Source: G963667425 sp963667425 [NCBI: bacterium]
GTDB taxonomy: Bacteria > UBP6 > UBA1177
Assembly (NCBI GenBank): GCA_963667425.1
Contig: OY763407.1
Location: forward strand, 2,108,001-2,172,000
Length of the DNA stretch: 64,000 nucleotides
Reading direction: 5' to 3'
Each line of letters opens with the position of its first letter. Within the stretch, counting starts at the first letter, position 1. The position numbers were made by a program, and so were the translations under genes. Below are positions 45,439 through 55,565 of this stretch, piece by piece. Below the pieces are notes generated by a model, which saw only the letters and a list, made by a program, of their open reading frames with translations, did no database searches and was not told the origin of the DNA.

Positions 45439-45764
45439 TAAAAGGTATCGGAACCGATATTGTTCAGGTAAGCCGTTTTAACAGAAAAGATATAGGAAGC
45501 TGGAAAAACCGCATATTTACAGAAAATGAGTGGAATTATTCTTTTTCACATGCAGATCCATATCCCCATCTGGCAGGAATCTGGGCAGCAAAAGAGAGTT
45601 TCATAAAAGCATCAGGAAAAAAGGAAACAGAACTTAAATCAATAGAAATACTGCATGAAGAATCAGGAAAACCATTTATAGAAATTAAATCTGAAGGAGC
45701 TATCCATCTTTCAATATCTCATGAAAAGGAATATGCAACCGCCATTGTCATTATAGAAAACTGA
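45435..45764 (+). CDS. acpS: Holo-[acyl-carrier-protein] synthase
   Basis: A 109-residue enzyme that attaches phosphopantetheine to acyl carrier protein. [14 protein letters not shown] with the metal-binding Asp and [15 protein letters not shown] with the second metal ligand Glu are diagnostic; the ending [16 protein letters not shown] is also typical. It starts at TTG within the pgi stop (TTGA), with AGAGG at 45424-45428. It ends on the base next to the end of the convergent upp gene, so the two genes share no spacer. Confidence 0.92.
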   Translation: MIKGIGTDIVQVSRFNRKDIGSWKNRIFTENEWNYSFSHADPYPHLAGIWAAKESFIKASGKKETELKSIEILHEESGKPFIEIKSEGAIHLSISHEKEYATAIVIIEN

Positions 45765-46388
45765 TTAAAGAGTTCCGAAAAGTCTATCACCGGCATCACC
45801 AAGCCCAGGAAGAATATATCCGTGATCATTAAGACCTTCATCAATTGTTGCAACATAAATATCAACATCAGGATGATCCTTTCTGATTTTTGAAATACCT
45901 TCAGGAGCAGCAATAATAGAAAGAATTCTTATGGAAAGAGGATTTTCCTTTTTAATTATATCAATAGCTGCACTTATAGAACCGCCAGTAGCAAGCATAG
46001 GATCAACCATAAAAACATGCCTTTGGGAAATATCCTTAGGAAGCTTCTTATAATATTCAACCGGTTCAAGAGTCTCCTCATTTCTGTAAAGCCCGATATG
46101 CCCTACCTTGGCAATAGGAACAAGATTCTGCAAAACATCAACCATTCCAAGACCAGCCCTTAAAACAGGAATTATAGCTATCGCATTATCTACAAGAACC
46201 TTACTTTTTGTCACAGCAAGCGGAGTTTCAACCTCTATTTCACGAAGAGGAAGATCTTTTGAAGCTTCATACATAAGCATAATAGAAATTTCCTCTATAA
46301 GTTCTCTGAACATTTTCTTATCTGTATTTTTATCTCTAAGAAAAGTCATTTTATGACAAATCAAAGGATGATTCATTTCATGAAGCAT
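45765..46388 (-). CDS. upp: Uracil phosphoribosyltransferase
   Basis: A 207-residue salvage enzyme that makes UMP from uracil and PRPP. The PRPP site is [19 protein letters not shown], the uracil-binding end is [29 protein letters not shown], and [12 protein letters not shown] is present. Length is standard. AGGAG lies before the ATG. It stops directly against acpS. Confidence 0.96.
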   Translation of the reverse strand: MLHEMNHPLICHKMTFLRDKNTDKKMFRELIEEISIMLMYEASKDLPLREIEVETPLAVTKSKVLVDNAIAIIPVLRAGLGMVDVLQNLVPIAKVGHIGLYRNEETLEPVEYYKKLPKDISQRHVFMVDPMLATGGSISAAIDIIKKENPLSIRILSIIAAPEGISKIRKDHPDVDIYVATIDEGLNDHGYILPGLGDAGDRLFGTL

Positions 46389-46486
46389 ATTTTTCTCCTA
46401 GAATACAATTAATCACGTGAGGAATATAGCACAAAAAAATAATTATGGAAGATAAACAAGTTTGAAAACAGATTTTTAAAAATATT

Positions 46487-47632
46487 CTATTGTTTTTTTA
46501 ACTCTTTTGATATTGATATTATCTGACCGCTAATAAGTTTTTTCACACTTTCGGCTATATAATCCTTATTAAGAAGTTCCTTTAATTTTTGTAATATAGA
46601 AGCATCTGAAGCAGCAAAAGAAGAAATAACAAGAGAAAAGATTTTTATAGTTTCAATTTTTTTGGAAGCATTTAAATTAACAGGTTTATCAATTATGGCA
46701 AACAGGTCTGGAATAAGTGAAGAACATCCATAAGCTCTTATAATGTTTGCTATCATTTTTTTCTGTGTCTGAGAAATTTTATCTATATCGTAAAAAGAGG
46801 AATCCAGTATTTTCTTAAGAAAAAGAGTTATTTTATCTGAATACTCTCTTCTTACAATATTATTGCTTAATGTTGTATAACTCCATAGTATATTAAGTGC
46901 ATCTCCTCTTTCTTTTTCTCTATTTATCAGCATAAGCATAAACAGTATTTCAGGAGATGGTTTTATTTCCATAGCCTCCAGTATTTTATGGATATGAATA
47001 TCCTGTGTCGTCGGATTAAGAATCAGCCTTGCCCACTTTTCAACATGTTCTTCTGATATCAGATAAACCATTTTAGGCATTTTGTAGAGATAAAAGGCCA
47101 AAAAATATGTTCCTGATTCTTCAACAAAATTTTTTATATCCTGATCTGCTATCTCAACAAATTTAATCCATAAATGTTCAGGAAAAGGAGTGTTAAACAT
47201 TGGTGTTACAGCAAAAACAGCACTGAGCATTTTTATAAGAGCTTTTATATCATTTCCTACAAGATCAAGAAACATAAAATCTATTTCCCTCGATCTGTAG
47301 GTAAGAGAAACAACAAAAAGTTTGTTTATTTTTTCTGTCAAAGCTTTCTGTATTGATGTTATCCCTTTCCAGTCATTTCGCAAACTGTATGATTTTACGT
47401 ACATATAAAGAGAAGCAATATCATAAAGACGCTGCTTTTCTATAAAAAAGGCAACAAGAATGGCAAATATTTCATCAAGAGATTCTTCAGAGAGTTTCTT
47501 TTCAAATGAATTAATAACTATGTCTTCAAAAAAAGAGAGTCTTTTAGATGTCAATGCCTTATCAAAAGCAATTTTTCTGTCAGAAAGAAACAGCTCAATA
47601 AATTCTCTGCCATTTTCTATGTTCTGATGCAT
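46487..47632 (-). CDS. Helical protein of unknown function
   Basis: A 381-residue, almost wholly alpha-helical protein without signal peptide or membrane helix. Regular hydrophobic helix pairs (for example SLDEIFAILVAFFIEKQRLYDIASLYMYVK, KKILDSSFYDIDK ... KKMIANIIRAYGCSSLIPDLFAII) suggest a HEAT-like or similar solenoid. I recognise no motif. It lies 47 bases downstream of the MopE-like lipoprotein gene on the same strand and could share its transcript. Confidence 0.6.
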   Translation of the reverse strand: MHQNIENGREFIELFLSDRKIAFDKALTSKRLSFFEDIVINSFEKKLSEESLDEIFAILVAFFIEKQRLYDIASLYMYVKSYSLRNDWKGITSIQKALTEKINKLFVVSLTYRSREIDFMFLDLVGNDIKALIKMLSAVFAVTPMFNTPFPEHLWIKFVEIADQDIKNFVEESGTYFLAFYLYKMPKMVYLISEEHVEKWARLILNPTTQDIHIHKILEAMEIKPSPEILFMLMLINREKERGDALNILWSYTTLSNNIVRREYSDKITLFLKKILDSSFYDIDKISQTQKKMIANIIRAYGCSSLIPDLFAIIDKPVNLNASKKIETIKIFSLVISSFAASDASILQKLKELLNKDYIAESVKKLISGQIISISKELKKQ

Positions 47633-47679
47633 AAACTGTTTACCTCAAAAGGTTTAAACATCAGCCATAATACAGCAAA

Positions 47680-49455
47680 TCACTCAACAGAACAAGATTT
47701 CATAATTGATATATCAATTTTTTTGTCAAGTGCTGCAGTTTCATACCATTGAAAAAGATAAATCATTGAATCGGCATATTTTCCAAATGTTCTTTCCGGA
47801 GTTTCTGCTGTTGTAAAATATTTTACAGGAGAACCTATCATTTCAGCAGTAAATCCTGATTTTTTAAGCATAAAATAGTAATAATTATAGTTTGTTCCCG
47901 ATTTTAAAATATATGTTACCAGTAAATTAGAATCTGAACCGGAATAAATTTCTATATCAATAAGCCTGTTTTCTGCTGAAAAAACATTTTCAAATTCTTT
48001 TGAGCCATTTGATGAAATAACGCCTGAAGCTCTTTTATAAAAAGATGTAACAATATTACCTCTTGAATTTTTATAAGCCACGGCAAAGTAGTTGTTTAGA
48101 TATTCGACCATTGAAAAAGTCTTTAAATCTCCCTGCACAGTATCAATTCCACATGTCGCACTTGATGGAAAAGCATCTACGTTTGTTTCAACCGGTGCAA
48201 GATTATGCTTTGAGCTTGCAAGATCGATATAAGAGGTGGCATTAATTTTCTTACATCCTAAAGCTGTAAAATAAGAGTCATCATTTGAAACATAAAAATT
48301 ATGGTTATTCATGGATGTTATAGTTCTTGTTATTTCATCATAAGAATCGGCATTCGTATTAAGATATGTAAGAAAAAGAGTTGTTCCATAGAAAACACCA
48401 AGCTCCATTTTTGCAGAGTTCTGAACTTTTGATATTTTAAGGTTTTTTGCTGTTCCGACAGGACCCAATTCCTTTATGTTGGTTTTCTGATATAACGGTG
48501 TCAGATTACTGTCAAAAACATTGTACATGAGATATTCCTTGTTTGCGGAGGTATCCTGATGTATCCATGCAATAAAAAACTTTTTATTATTATATCCGAC
48601 TGAAGCAAAAGGATAGTAAACAGTTGCAGAAGTAGGTTCAACTACAAGTTTTTTATCAAAACCGCTGATAACATTTCCATCTGCATCATATTTGCTCAGA
48701 AATATGCCTTTTTCTGTTGAATCTGCACTGAGTCCTGAATAAATAACAACGTATTGTTTGTAGCCGTCTTCAAGATAAATAAAATCTGAAAATAACACAG
48801 ATGTGCTTGTGATAAGATTCTTTTTTTCTGGAGCAAGACAGCCAGCTTCACAACCATCATACTCATTTAAGTTGGTATCAAAATAATTGTTAAGACAGCC
48901 ATATCTGCACATTCCATCATCACATCCGGCATAAGAATTTCTTGCGGAACATATTTTACCGCATTCATTACAATTATTAATGTCAGAGGAAAGGTCAAAT
49001 CCGTTATCAACTATATTGTCACAATTATTATCAATATAGTCGCAAACTTCTTCAGAGGGAAGAACTTCGTTATTGCATATTCCGCTCCACGAGCCATCTA
49101 TACAATCTTCAAGACCATCAAGACAGCTTCCGATATTTCTTGTCTCTTCCGACCCTGTGTAGCAGTTTCTCTGTTCTCCTGTACTGCATTCAGTATCGTC
49201 ATCTGGAAACAATGTATCATCATCTGTTTCAGGATCATCAGAATCAGCATCAAATAAGATGTCGGCATCAGAAATATCTTCCTCAACAACGGGAACATCT
49301 TCATCAACAAAGACGTCGGCATCTAAAACACCAGAATTATCTACATCATTAGAAACAAAGTCCTGATCTGAAATGATTTTTCTTTTGCTGTTATCACATG
49401 AAACAAAATTCAATAAAGAAAAAAGCAAAATAACAAAAGCTAAAACTTTTGACAT
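47680..49455 (-). CDS. MopE-like lipoprotein with acidic linker
   Basis: A 591-residue predicted lipoprotein: signal ending LNFVSC with acylated C20, a very Asp/Glu-rich linker (about 21-88), then a Cys-rich region (about 89-200) with CSTGEQRNCYTGSEETRNIG, CLDGLEDCIDGSWSG and the MopE-like EEVCDYIDNNCDNIVDNGFDL. The remainder (about 210-590) is a strand-rich domain with repeated aromatic strands, perhaps a beta-propeller. MopE modules bind copper or calcium in some proteins; here this is only a similarity. It is likely exposed at the surface. Confidence 0.8.
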   Translation of the reverse strand: MSKVLAFVILLFSLLNFVSCDNSKRKIISDQDFVSNDVDNSGVLDADVFVDEDVPVVEEDISDADILFDADSDDPETDDDTLFPDDDTECSTGEQRNCYTGSEETRNIGSCLDGLEDCIDGSWSGICNNEVLPSEEVCDYIDNNCDNIVDNGFDLSSDINNCNECGKICSARNSYAGCDDGMCRYGCLNNYFDTNLNEYDGCEAGCLAPEKKNLITSTSVLFSDFIYLEDGYKQYVVIYSGLSADSTEKGIFLSKYDADGNVISGFDKKLVVEPTSATVYYPFASVGYNNKKFFIAWIHQDTSANKEYLMYNVFDSNLTPLYQKTNIKELGPVGTAKNLKISKVQNSAKMELGVFYGTTLFLTYLNTNADSYDEITRTITSMNNHNFYVSNDDSYFTALGCKKINATSYIDLASSKHNLAPVETNVDAFPSSATCGIDTVQGDLKTFSMVEYLNNYFAVAYKNSRGNIVTSFYKRASGVISSNGSKEFENVFSAENRLIDIEIYSGSDSNLLVTYILKSGTNYNYYYFMLKKSGFTAEMIGSPVKYFTTAETPERTFGKYADSMIYLFQWYETAALDKKIDISIMKSCSVE

Positions 49456-49492
49456 CGCAACCTCTTACAGAATAAAATTAAAAACCCTGAAA

Positions 49493-49521
49493 AATCTAAA
49501 GATTTTTTTCTATTTTGTCAA
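49493..49521 (-). promoter_or_regulatory. Promoter of the MopE-like lipoprotein gene
   Basis: Minus-strand TTGACA (49521-49516) and TAGATT (49498-49493), 17 bases apart, 38 bases before the start. Confidence 0.5.
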
Positions 49522-49616
49522 ATTTAACGCATGAAGGAATTTCTCTGAATATCTAAAATATTGAAAATCAAGGAGTTATGTGGTATCTTCCAAAGATTTT
49601 TTTGAAGGATTTGAAA

Positions 49617-50540
49617 ATGAAAACGCTTATTTATCTGTTAATATGTTTGCTCCTTGTAATTTCATGCTCAAACGAAGATAAAGCAGGAAGTAAATGGAAA
49701 GTCTCAGGAGAAGAGGAATATAACGAAGTTATAGATAATAAAATAGTCTACAAATCACTGGCTGAATTTGAAAAAATTCTACTTGCTCCTGCATTCTATT
49801 ATGAAAAGCAAAGCGGCATTACCGGATTTAAAAATGAAATATCAATAAATGCAGAGGCAACGCCTGCTGAAACGGAAGATCTAAATCAGATAGAGCTCTC
49901 TGAAACCAGCTCCATGAACTCGGATGGGAAAGGAAATTTTCACCTTACATATAGCAACAATCATCATGAAGGCTGGGATCTTATATGGAAGGATCAGTTT
50001 CTTTATCAGAAAATGATTGGCGGCGAATACAACCGCTACGTGAGTATGGGAAAACACTCCTTTACAAAAGAAAATCTGTTTAAGATGATTCCTGAAATAT
50101 ACTCAGCAATAAGAAATAACGGTTCTATAAAAACTGTTTCAGATACAACAATGAATGGCAGAAATGTAAAAAAGCTTACAATAGTTTTTACAGATAAAAA
50201 AAGTGAACTTCCACCGCTTAAACCTCGCAAATATCTTCAAAACAGCTTTGGTGTTCAGGCGATGGAAAACGATAATCTTATTAACACACTTATGAATAAA
50301 AAGAAATCTGCTGTTACAGGAAAACTTGATGTTTATCTTACTCCGTCAATGACTCCTGTAAAGCTTGATCTTGATACATCTTTTACCCTTTCCGAAGGAA
50401 ATGTTTCTTTCAGGATAAAAGGGACCAGAAACCTTACAACAAACAAAACAAGCATTGAAACGCCAAGTTTTCGTCCTGAATATCACAGGAGAAAAGTTGA
50501 CGCTACAATTAATATAATGGAGGAAAATAATACAAAATGA
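49617..50540 (+). CDS. Hypothetical lipoprotein
   Basis: A 307-residue predicted lipoprotein with lipobox LVISC (C17). I chose the ATG at 49617 because GAAGGA lies 7 bases upstream and a proper signal peptide begins there; the earlier ATG at 49578 is only 2 bases after AAGGAG. The body is alternating strands (GNFHLTYSNNHHEGWDLIWKD, KLTIVFTDKK, GKLDVYLTPSMTPVKLDLDTSFTL) with a few helices; a LolA-like or similar lipoprotein-binding fold is possible but not shown. It overlaps rsfS by 4 bases, so it is tied to a translation-related operon. Confidence 0.7.
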   Translation: MKTLIYLLICLLLVISCSNEDKAGSKWKVSGEEEYNEVIDNKIVYKSLAEFEKILLAPAFYYEKQSGITGFKNEISINAEATPAETEDLNQIELSETSSMNSDGKGNFHLTYSNNHHEGWDLIWKDQFLYQKMIGGEYNRYVSMGKHSFTKENLFKMIPEIYSAIRNNGSIKTVSDTTMNGRNVKKLTIVFTDKKSELPPLKPRKYLQNSFGVQAMENDNLINTLMNKKKSAVTGKLDVYLTPSMTPVKLDLDTSFTLSEGNVSFRIKGTRNLTTNKTSIETPSFRPEYHRRKVDATINIMEENNTK

Positions 50541-50899
50541 AGAAACTGGATGAAGCAGGCAAACTAAAAATCGTTTTAAAGGCACTTGATGATAAAAAGG
50601 CTGTTAATATAACAGCATACGATGTTTCTAAACAATCTGGATATACCGATTTTATGGTCTTTGCAACAGGAACATCTTCACAGCATAATAAAACAATGGC
50701 AGATTCCATTGTAAGAGAAGTAAAAACCGCAGGTTTTCATAAATCCATAATCGAAGGTGACAGAACAGCATCATGGATACTTATTGATACAGGTGATGTT
50801 GTTGTAAACATAATGCTTGATAACGTTAGAGGATATTACGATCTTGAATCACTCTGGATCGATTCAGATCAGATAGACGCATATTCGCTTATTGGTTAA
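50537..50899 (+). CDS. rsfS: Ribosomal silencing factor RsfS
   Basis: A 120-residue protein that binds ribosomal protein L14 and blocks subunit joining in slow growth. ITAYDVSKQSGYTDFMVFATGTSSQHNKTMADSIV and ASWILIDTGDVVVNIMLDNVRGYYDLESLW are family hallmarks (the usual HVF-x-REFYDLE appears as NIM-x-VRGYYDLE). The tight order rsfS-rlmH is common in bacteria and supports the call. Confidence 0.93.
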   Translation: MKKLDEAGKLKIVLKALDDKKAVNITAYDVSKQSGYTDFMVFATGTSSQHNKTMADSIVREVKTAGFHKSIIEGDRTASWILIDTGDVVVNIMLDNVRGYYDLESLWIDSDQIDAYSLIG

Positions 50900-50905
50900 G
50901 ACTCA

Positions 50906-51343
50906 ATGAAAATAAAAGTTGTAGCCGTTGGAAAACCTAAAAAAGACGGTGGTTTTCAGGAGATGTGCAACTTTTACATCTCAAGAATAAAAAAATTTGT
51001 CACTTTTGAAAATGTTGAACTAAAAGAAAAACAGAGCATTGATAAAGAGACAGAAGAAATAATAAAAAACATCTCCGGTTCAGCGTATGTTGTTGCACTG
51101 AGAGAAACAGGTAACAAATTTGATTCAATTAAATTCTCAAATCTCTTAAATGATGCCTTTGAAAAAAAAGGAGAAATTATTTTTGTGATAGGCGGCGCTT
51201 ATGGATACGGAGACATAAAAGAGGACATATCAATGTCAATTGCTCCATGGACACTGCCTCATCAGCTCGCAAAAATAGTTCTTTTAGAACAGGTTTACAG
51301 AGGTTTGAGTATTAATAATGGGGGGAAATATCATCATGAATAA
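50906..51343 (+). CDS. rlmH: 23S rRNA pseudouridine-1915 N3-methyltransferase RlmH
   Basis: A 145-residue SPOUT methyltransferase. FVIGGAYGYG is the SAM-binding glycine loop, and the ending LPHQLAKIVLLEQVYRGLSINNGGKYHH is diagnostic. The usual LDERG segment reads LRETGNKFDS. The last codons overlap the start of gpmI by 8 bases. Confidence 0.94.
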   Translation: MKIKVVAVGKPKKDGGFQEMCNFYISRIKKFVTFENVELKEKQSIDKETEEIIKNISGSAYVVALRETGNKFDSIKFSNLLNDAFEKKGEIIFVIGGAYGYGDIKEDISMSIAPWTLPHQLAKIVLLEQVYRGLSINNGGKYHHE

Positions 51344-52847
51344 ACAAAAAGTAATACTTACAATACTTGACGGATGGGGTTACAGAGAGGAGTCCGAATT
51401 CAATGCAATAAAAGCAGGAAAAACACCTAACTTTGATAAACTTCTTACAACTTATCCCTACACTTTTCTTCAGGCTTCAGGAAATTATGTAGGGCTTCCT
51501 GACGGGCAGATGGGAAACTCTGAAGTAGGTCACACAAATATCGGTGCAGGAAGAATTGTCTATCAGGATCTTACAAAAATCACAAAAGCTGTCAGAGAGA
51601 AAACTTTTTTCAAAAATGAAGTTTTACTTTCAGTAAGAGATAAACTTAAAGAAAATGGTGGCAGATTACACATTTTCGGACTTGTAAGCCCAGGTGGAGT
51701 TCATAGTTCGATGGATCATCTATATGCACTTATAGACTTTGCAGCAGAAAACAAACTTCCTCTCTATGTTCATGCTTTCCTTGATGGAAGAGATACTCCG
51801 CCAAAAAGCGCACAGGAATATCTGAAAGAACTTCAGAAATATCTTGATAAAACCGGAAATGGTTCCATTGCAACTATTATGGGAAGATTTTATGTAATGG
51901 ATAGAGACAAAAGATGGGATCGTGTTGAAAAAGCTTATAATGCATTAACTTCAGGTGAAGCTCTTTCAGCATCGACAGCAGATGAAGCAATAACAGAAGC
52001 ATATAAAAATGGCGAAACAGATGAATTTGTTTCACCTTATATAATTGGCGGCAAAGATGGTATATTAAAAGACGGAGATGGAGCAATTTTCTTCAACTTC
52101 AGATCAGACAGAGCCAGAGAAATATCAACGGCACTCAATTTTGATGATTTTGACGGTTTTGAAAGAAAGAAAAGGATAAATTTCTCAATCTACGCAACAA
52201 TGACACAGTACAAAGCTGAATTTCCTTTTCCTGTACTCTATCCGCCTGAAGAACTCACAAATATTCTTGGCGAAGTTATTTCAAAAGAAGGTCTTTCACA
52301 GCTTAGAATTGCAGAAACAGAAAAATATGCGCATGTAACATTCTTTTTCAACGGAGGAAAAGAAACTGTTTTTGAAAATGAAGAGAGAATATTGATTCCT
52401 TCACCAAAAGTAAAAACATATGATATGCAGCCTGAAATGTCAGCTTATGAAGTTACAGATGCACTTTTAGAAGTCATTGAAAAATATGACCTTGTGATCT
52501 TAAATTTTGCAAATCCTGATATGGTTGGTCATACCGGAATTTTTGAAGCAGCAATAAAAGCAGTTGAAACTATTGATGAATGTCTTGGAAAAATACTTAA
52601 TAAAGTGCTTGAAGAAAATAGAACCATGTTTGTAACAGCAGATCACGGAAATGTTGACCTTATGTATGATGAAAAAACAAAAACACCTGTAACTGCACAC
52701 ACAACAAATCCTGTCTATTTTATTGCCGTAAATCATCCTGAAAAAATAACACTTCATGAAGGCATTCTGGCAGATATTGCACCGACAATACTTAAAACAA
52801 TGAAAATTGAAATTCCATCAGAAATGACAGGAAAACCGCTTTATTAA
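51336..52847 (+). CDS. gpmI: 2,3-bisphosphoglycerate-independent phosphoglycerate mutase
   Basis: A 503-residue manganese-dependent enzyme of glycolysis. Metal and catalytic segments: LTILDGWGYREES, MGNSEVGHTNIGAG with the phospho-accepting Ser, GRDTPPKSA, NFRSDRAREIS, NFANPDMVGHTG and TADHGNVDLM. I chose the ATG at 51336, within the end of rlmH; an in-frame ATG 18 bases earlier lacks a ribosome site. Length is standard. Confidence 0.96.
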   Translation: MNKQKVILTILDGWGYREESEFNAIKAGKTPNFDKLLTTYPYTFLQASGNYVGLPDGQMGNSEVGHTNIGAGRIVYQDLTKITKAVREKTFFKNEVLLSVRDKLKENGGRLHIFGLVSPGGVHSSMDHLYALIDFAAENKLPLYVHAFLDGRDTPPKSAQEYLKELQKYLDKTGNGSIATIMGRFYVMDRDKRWDRVEKAYNALTSGEALSASTADEAITEAYKNGETDEFVSPYIIGGKDGILKDGDGAIFFNFRSDRAREISTALNFDDFDGFERKKRINFSIYATMTQYKAEFPFPVLYPPEELTNILGEVISKEGLSQLRIAETEKYAHVTFFFNGGKETVFENEERILIPSPKVKTYDMQPEMSAYEVTDALLEVIEKYDLVILNFANPDMVGHTGIFEAAIKAVETIDECLGKILNKVLEENRTMFVTADHGNVDLMYDEKTKTPVTAHTTNPVYFIAVNHPEKITLHEGILADIAPTILKTMKIEIPSEMTGKPLY

Positions 52848-52878
52848 ACAATCCCGCACCTCATAAACATATTCTAAA

Positions 52879-52907
52879 TTGATTTAAATTCTATTTTCTG
52901 CTATTTT
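52879..52907 (+). promoter_or_regulatory. Candidate mutS promoter
   Basis: TTGATT (52879-52884) and TATTTT (52902-52907), 17 bases apart, 27 bases before the ATG, which has AAGGAG. Confidence 0.4.
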
Positions 52908-52934
52908 AATTCGAAAATTATAAGGAGAAACAAT

Positions 52935-55523
52935 ATGGCTCAGACGAATCCTTTAGACAGCCCAATGATGCAGCAATATCTTGCATTTAAAGAACAATGC
53001 GAAGATGCGATACTGTTTTTCAGAATGGGTGACTTTTATGAGATGTTTTTTGAAGATGCTGTAAAAGCATCAGAAATACTTGGAATAACACTCACATCCA
53101 GACACAAAGATGCAGAAATACCAATGGCGGGAGTTCCACATCACAGTGCAGATAAATATATAAAAACACTTTTGGATGAAGGAATAAAAGTAGCCATAGC
53201 AGAGCAGATAGAAAAACCTGATAAAACAAAAAAAGCTGTAGCCAGAAAAGTTATAAGAATACTAACGCCTGGAACAGTAATTGAAGAAAGCTCACTTGAA
53301 GAGGCAAAAAGTAATTATTTTCTAACAGTTGCGTCAACAGACAAAGAATGCGCAGTCTCATGGTGCGATGTAAGCTGCGGTGAACTTCTATATGCAACTG
53401 TAGAAAAAGCAAAAATTAACGAGTTTATTCAGAGAATATCCCCCAGAGAAATAGTTGAGCTAGGTGAACCGCATTCTGAAGAAAGATATTTTGTAAGTGA
53501 AGAAGATTATGATATATGGATTCCTTCATCATCTTCAGCCAAATTTATGGAAACATGGGATGAAAAACTCATATCAAAACTGGAAACAAAAGCACTATAT
53601 CTTATTTTGTTCTATCTTGACAAACTCTATTTTGGAGATTTTCCACCACTCAAACTTCCCAAATTATACAGAAACAAAGAATTTGCATCATTTGACAGCA
53701 CAACTGCGTCAAATCTTGAAATAGAAGAAACTTTAATTGGCGGAAAACGGAAAGGCTCTCTTATCTGGGCAATTGACAGAACTGTCACATCAATGGGAAG
53801 AAGACTGTTAAGAAATTCTTTAAAAAATCCGTACAGCAATGAAAATATAATAAAATCAAGAATAGCTGTAACATCTTTTTTCTATGAAAATGAATCTCTA
53901 AGAAAAAACGTCATTTCAGAAATGAAAAAAGTAAAAGATATAGAAAGACTGCTTGCAAGAATATCTGTTAAAAGAGGTGGTCCAACTGAAATTATAACAC
54001 TGGCTTCATCTTTAAAAACTCTGTATACAATTTATAAAAAAGTATTGGAAGAACCAGAGATTCCTTTACTGTTATCTGACTTTCCTGTTTATGAGGAAAG
54101 AATTTTAAGCATAACTGAAGAATGGCTTAATAAATTTGTTGAAGAACCTCCGATAAACTATAAGGAAGGCGGTTTTATAAATAGGGAAAAATATAAGGAA
54201 ATTGAAGAACTCAGATATATCCTTGATCACAGTCGAGATTTAATACTCAAGCTTGAAGAAGAAGAAAAAGAAAAAACAGGAATTCCTAAATTAAAAGTAG
54301 GCTATACAAGAGTTTTCGGTTATTACATTGAAATATCAAAAAGATTCTCCGATAAAGTACCGGAAGAATACATCAGAAAGCAGACAACTGTAAATGCTGA
54401 AAGGTACTTCACAGCTAAACTCAAAGAGCTTGAAGAAAAAATACTGAATGCAAAAGAACTTATAATTGAAAAAGAGATGAATATTCTAGAAGAGTGTGTA
54501 AAAGAGATAGAAAACATGAAAGAAACAATACAAAAGCTCTCTGAATGGGCAGCATTTGTAGACATGTTTTCATCTTTTGCCGACCTGGCGGCTGAAGAAA
54601 ACTTTGTAATGCCAACTATAAAAACAGAAGAAGGAATAAAAATCATAAACGGAAGACATCCGGTAATTGAAAAAGTAATAACAAGAAGTAGATATGTTCC
54701 AGCATCAATTTCTGTCGGATTTGAAAACAGCAAACTTTCAATAATTACAGGTCCGAATATGGGTGGAAAATCAACAATAATGAGAATGACTGCAATTATT
54801 GTACTTCTTGCACAAATTGGATCTTTTGTACCGGCAGATGAAGCTGAAATCGGTGTAGTAGATGGAATATTTACAAGAGTTGGAGCAAGCGATAATCTTT
54901 CAAAAGGTGAATCAACATTTTTAGTTGAAATGAAAGAAAGTGCATTCATATTAAACAATGCAACAGAAAAAAGCCTTATAGTGCTAGACGAAATAGGAAG
55001 AGGAACAGGCACATACGACGGAATAAGCATTGCAAGAGGCATGGCGGAATATTTAATAGAAAAAGTAAAAGCAATAACACTGTTTGCAACACATTACCAC
55101 ATACTGACAGAGCTTGCAGCCGATTATGACTCGGTAAAGAATTTTCATATGAGAGTAAGAGAAACAGGTGGCGATCTCCATTTTCTTTATCAGATTTCCG
55201 AAGGCGGAAGTTCAAGAAGCTTTGGCGTTGAAGTCGCAAAGCTGGCAGGAGTTCCAAAAGAGATAATCAGAAAAGCTGAAAAATATCTTAAATCAATGGA
55301 AAGAGTAGACAGAAAACTCAGATTTGAAGAAGGACACTCCATGCAGCTCGACATATTTTCAATGCAAATGGCAGAAGAAGAGAGGAACAAAAAAGAAAAT
55401 GACCAGCGAATCTGCAAACTAAACGACATCCTTAAACAAAACTCGCCAGATGACATAACTCCAAGACAAGCCTTTGAACTTTACTGTAAGATTTCAGACA
55501 TTATGAAAGAAGAGAAATCTTAA
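52935..55523 (+). CDS. mutS: DNA mismatch repair protein MutS
   Basis: An 862-residue MutS that recognises mismatches. The N-terminal mismatch-binding domain has the Phe-x-Glu motif in FFRMGDFYEMFFEDA. The core shows GYYIEISK and KQTTVNAERY. The ATPase shows Walker A GPNMGGKSTIMRMTA, the ABC signature region NLSKGESTFLVEM and Walker B IVLDEIGRGTGTYDG, then ATHYHILTEL. Length is full. mutL is not in the window. The C-terminus has the usual beta-clamp/tetramer tail region. Confidence 0.97.
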   Translation: MAQTNPLDSPMMQQYLAFKEQCEDAILFFRMGDFYEMFFEDAVKASEILGITLTSRHKDAEIPMAGVPHHSADKYIKTLLDEGIKVAIAEQIEKPDKTKKAVARKVIRILTPGTVIEESSLEEAKSNYFLTVASTDKECAVSWCDVSCGELLYATVEKAKINEFIQRISPREIVELGEPHSEERYFVSEEDYDIWIPSSSSAKFMETWDEKLISKLETKALYLILFYLDKLYFGDFPPLKLPKLYRNKEFASFDSTTASNLEIEETLIGGKRKGSLIWAIDRTVTSMGRRLLRNSLKNPYSNENIIKSRIAVTSFFYENESLRKNVISEMKKVKDIERLLARISVKRGGPTEIITLASSLKTLYTIYKKVLEEPEIPLLLSDFPVYEERILSITEEWLNKFVEEPPINYKEGGFINREKYKEIEELRYILDHSRDLILKLEEEEKEKTGIPKLKVGYTRVFGYYIEISKRFSDKVPEEYIRKQTTVNAERYFTAKLKELEEKILNAKELIIEKEMNILEECVKEIENMKETIQKLSEWAAFVDMFSSFADLAAEENFVMPTIKTEEGIKIINGRHPVIEKVITRSRYVPASISVGFENSKLSIITGPNMGGKSTIMRMTAIIVLLAQIGSFVPADEAEIGVVDGIFTRVGASDNLSKGESTFLVEMKESAFILNNATEKSLIVLDEIGRGTGTYDGISIARGMAEYLIEKVKAITLFATHYHILTELAADYDSVKNFHMRVRETGGDLHFLYQISEGGSSRSFGVEVAKLAGVPKEIIRKAEKYLKSMERVDRKLRFEEGHSMQLDIFSMQMAEEERNKKENDQRICKLNDILKQNSPDDITPRQAFELYCKISDIMKEEKS

Positions 55524-55565
55524 TAATCATAATTTTAATCTCTACTTTTTATGAAATATTATTTA

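Noticed and set aside
54323-55042. A 239-codon open frame antisense to mutS
   Set aside because: It lies wholly opposite the conserved MutS ATPase region, has no recognisable domain and no ribosome site; it is a shadow of the real gene.
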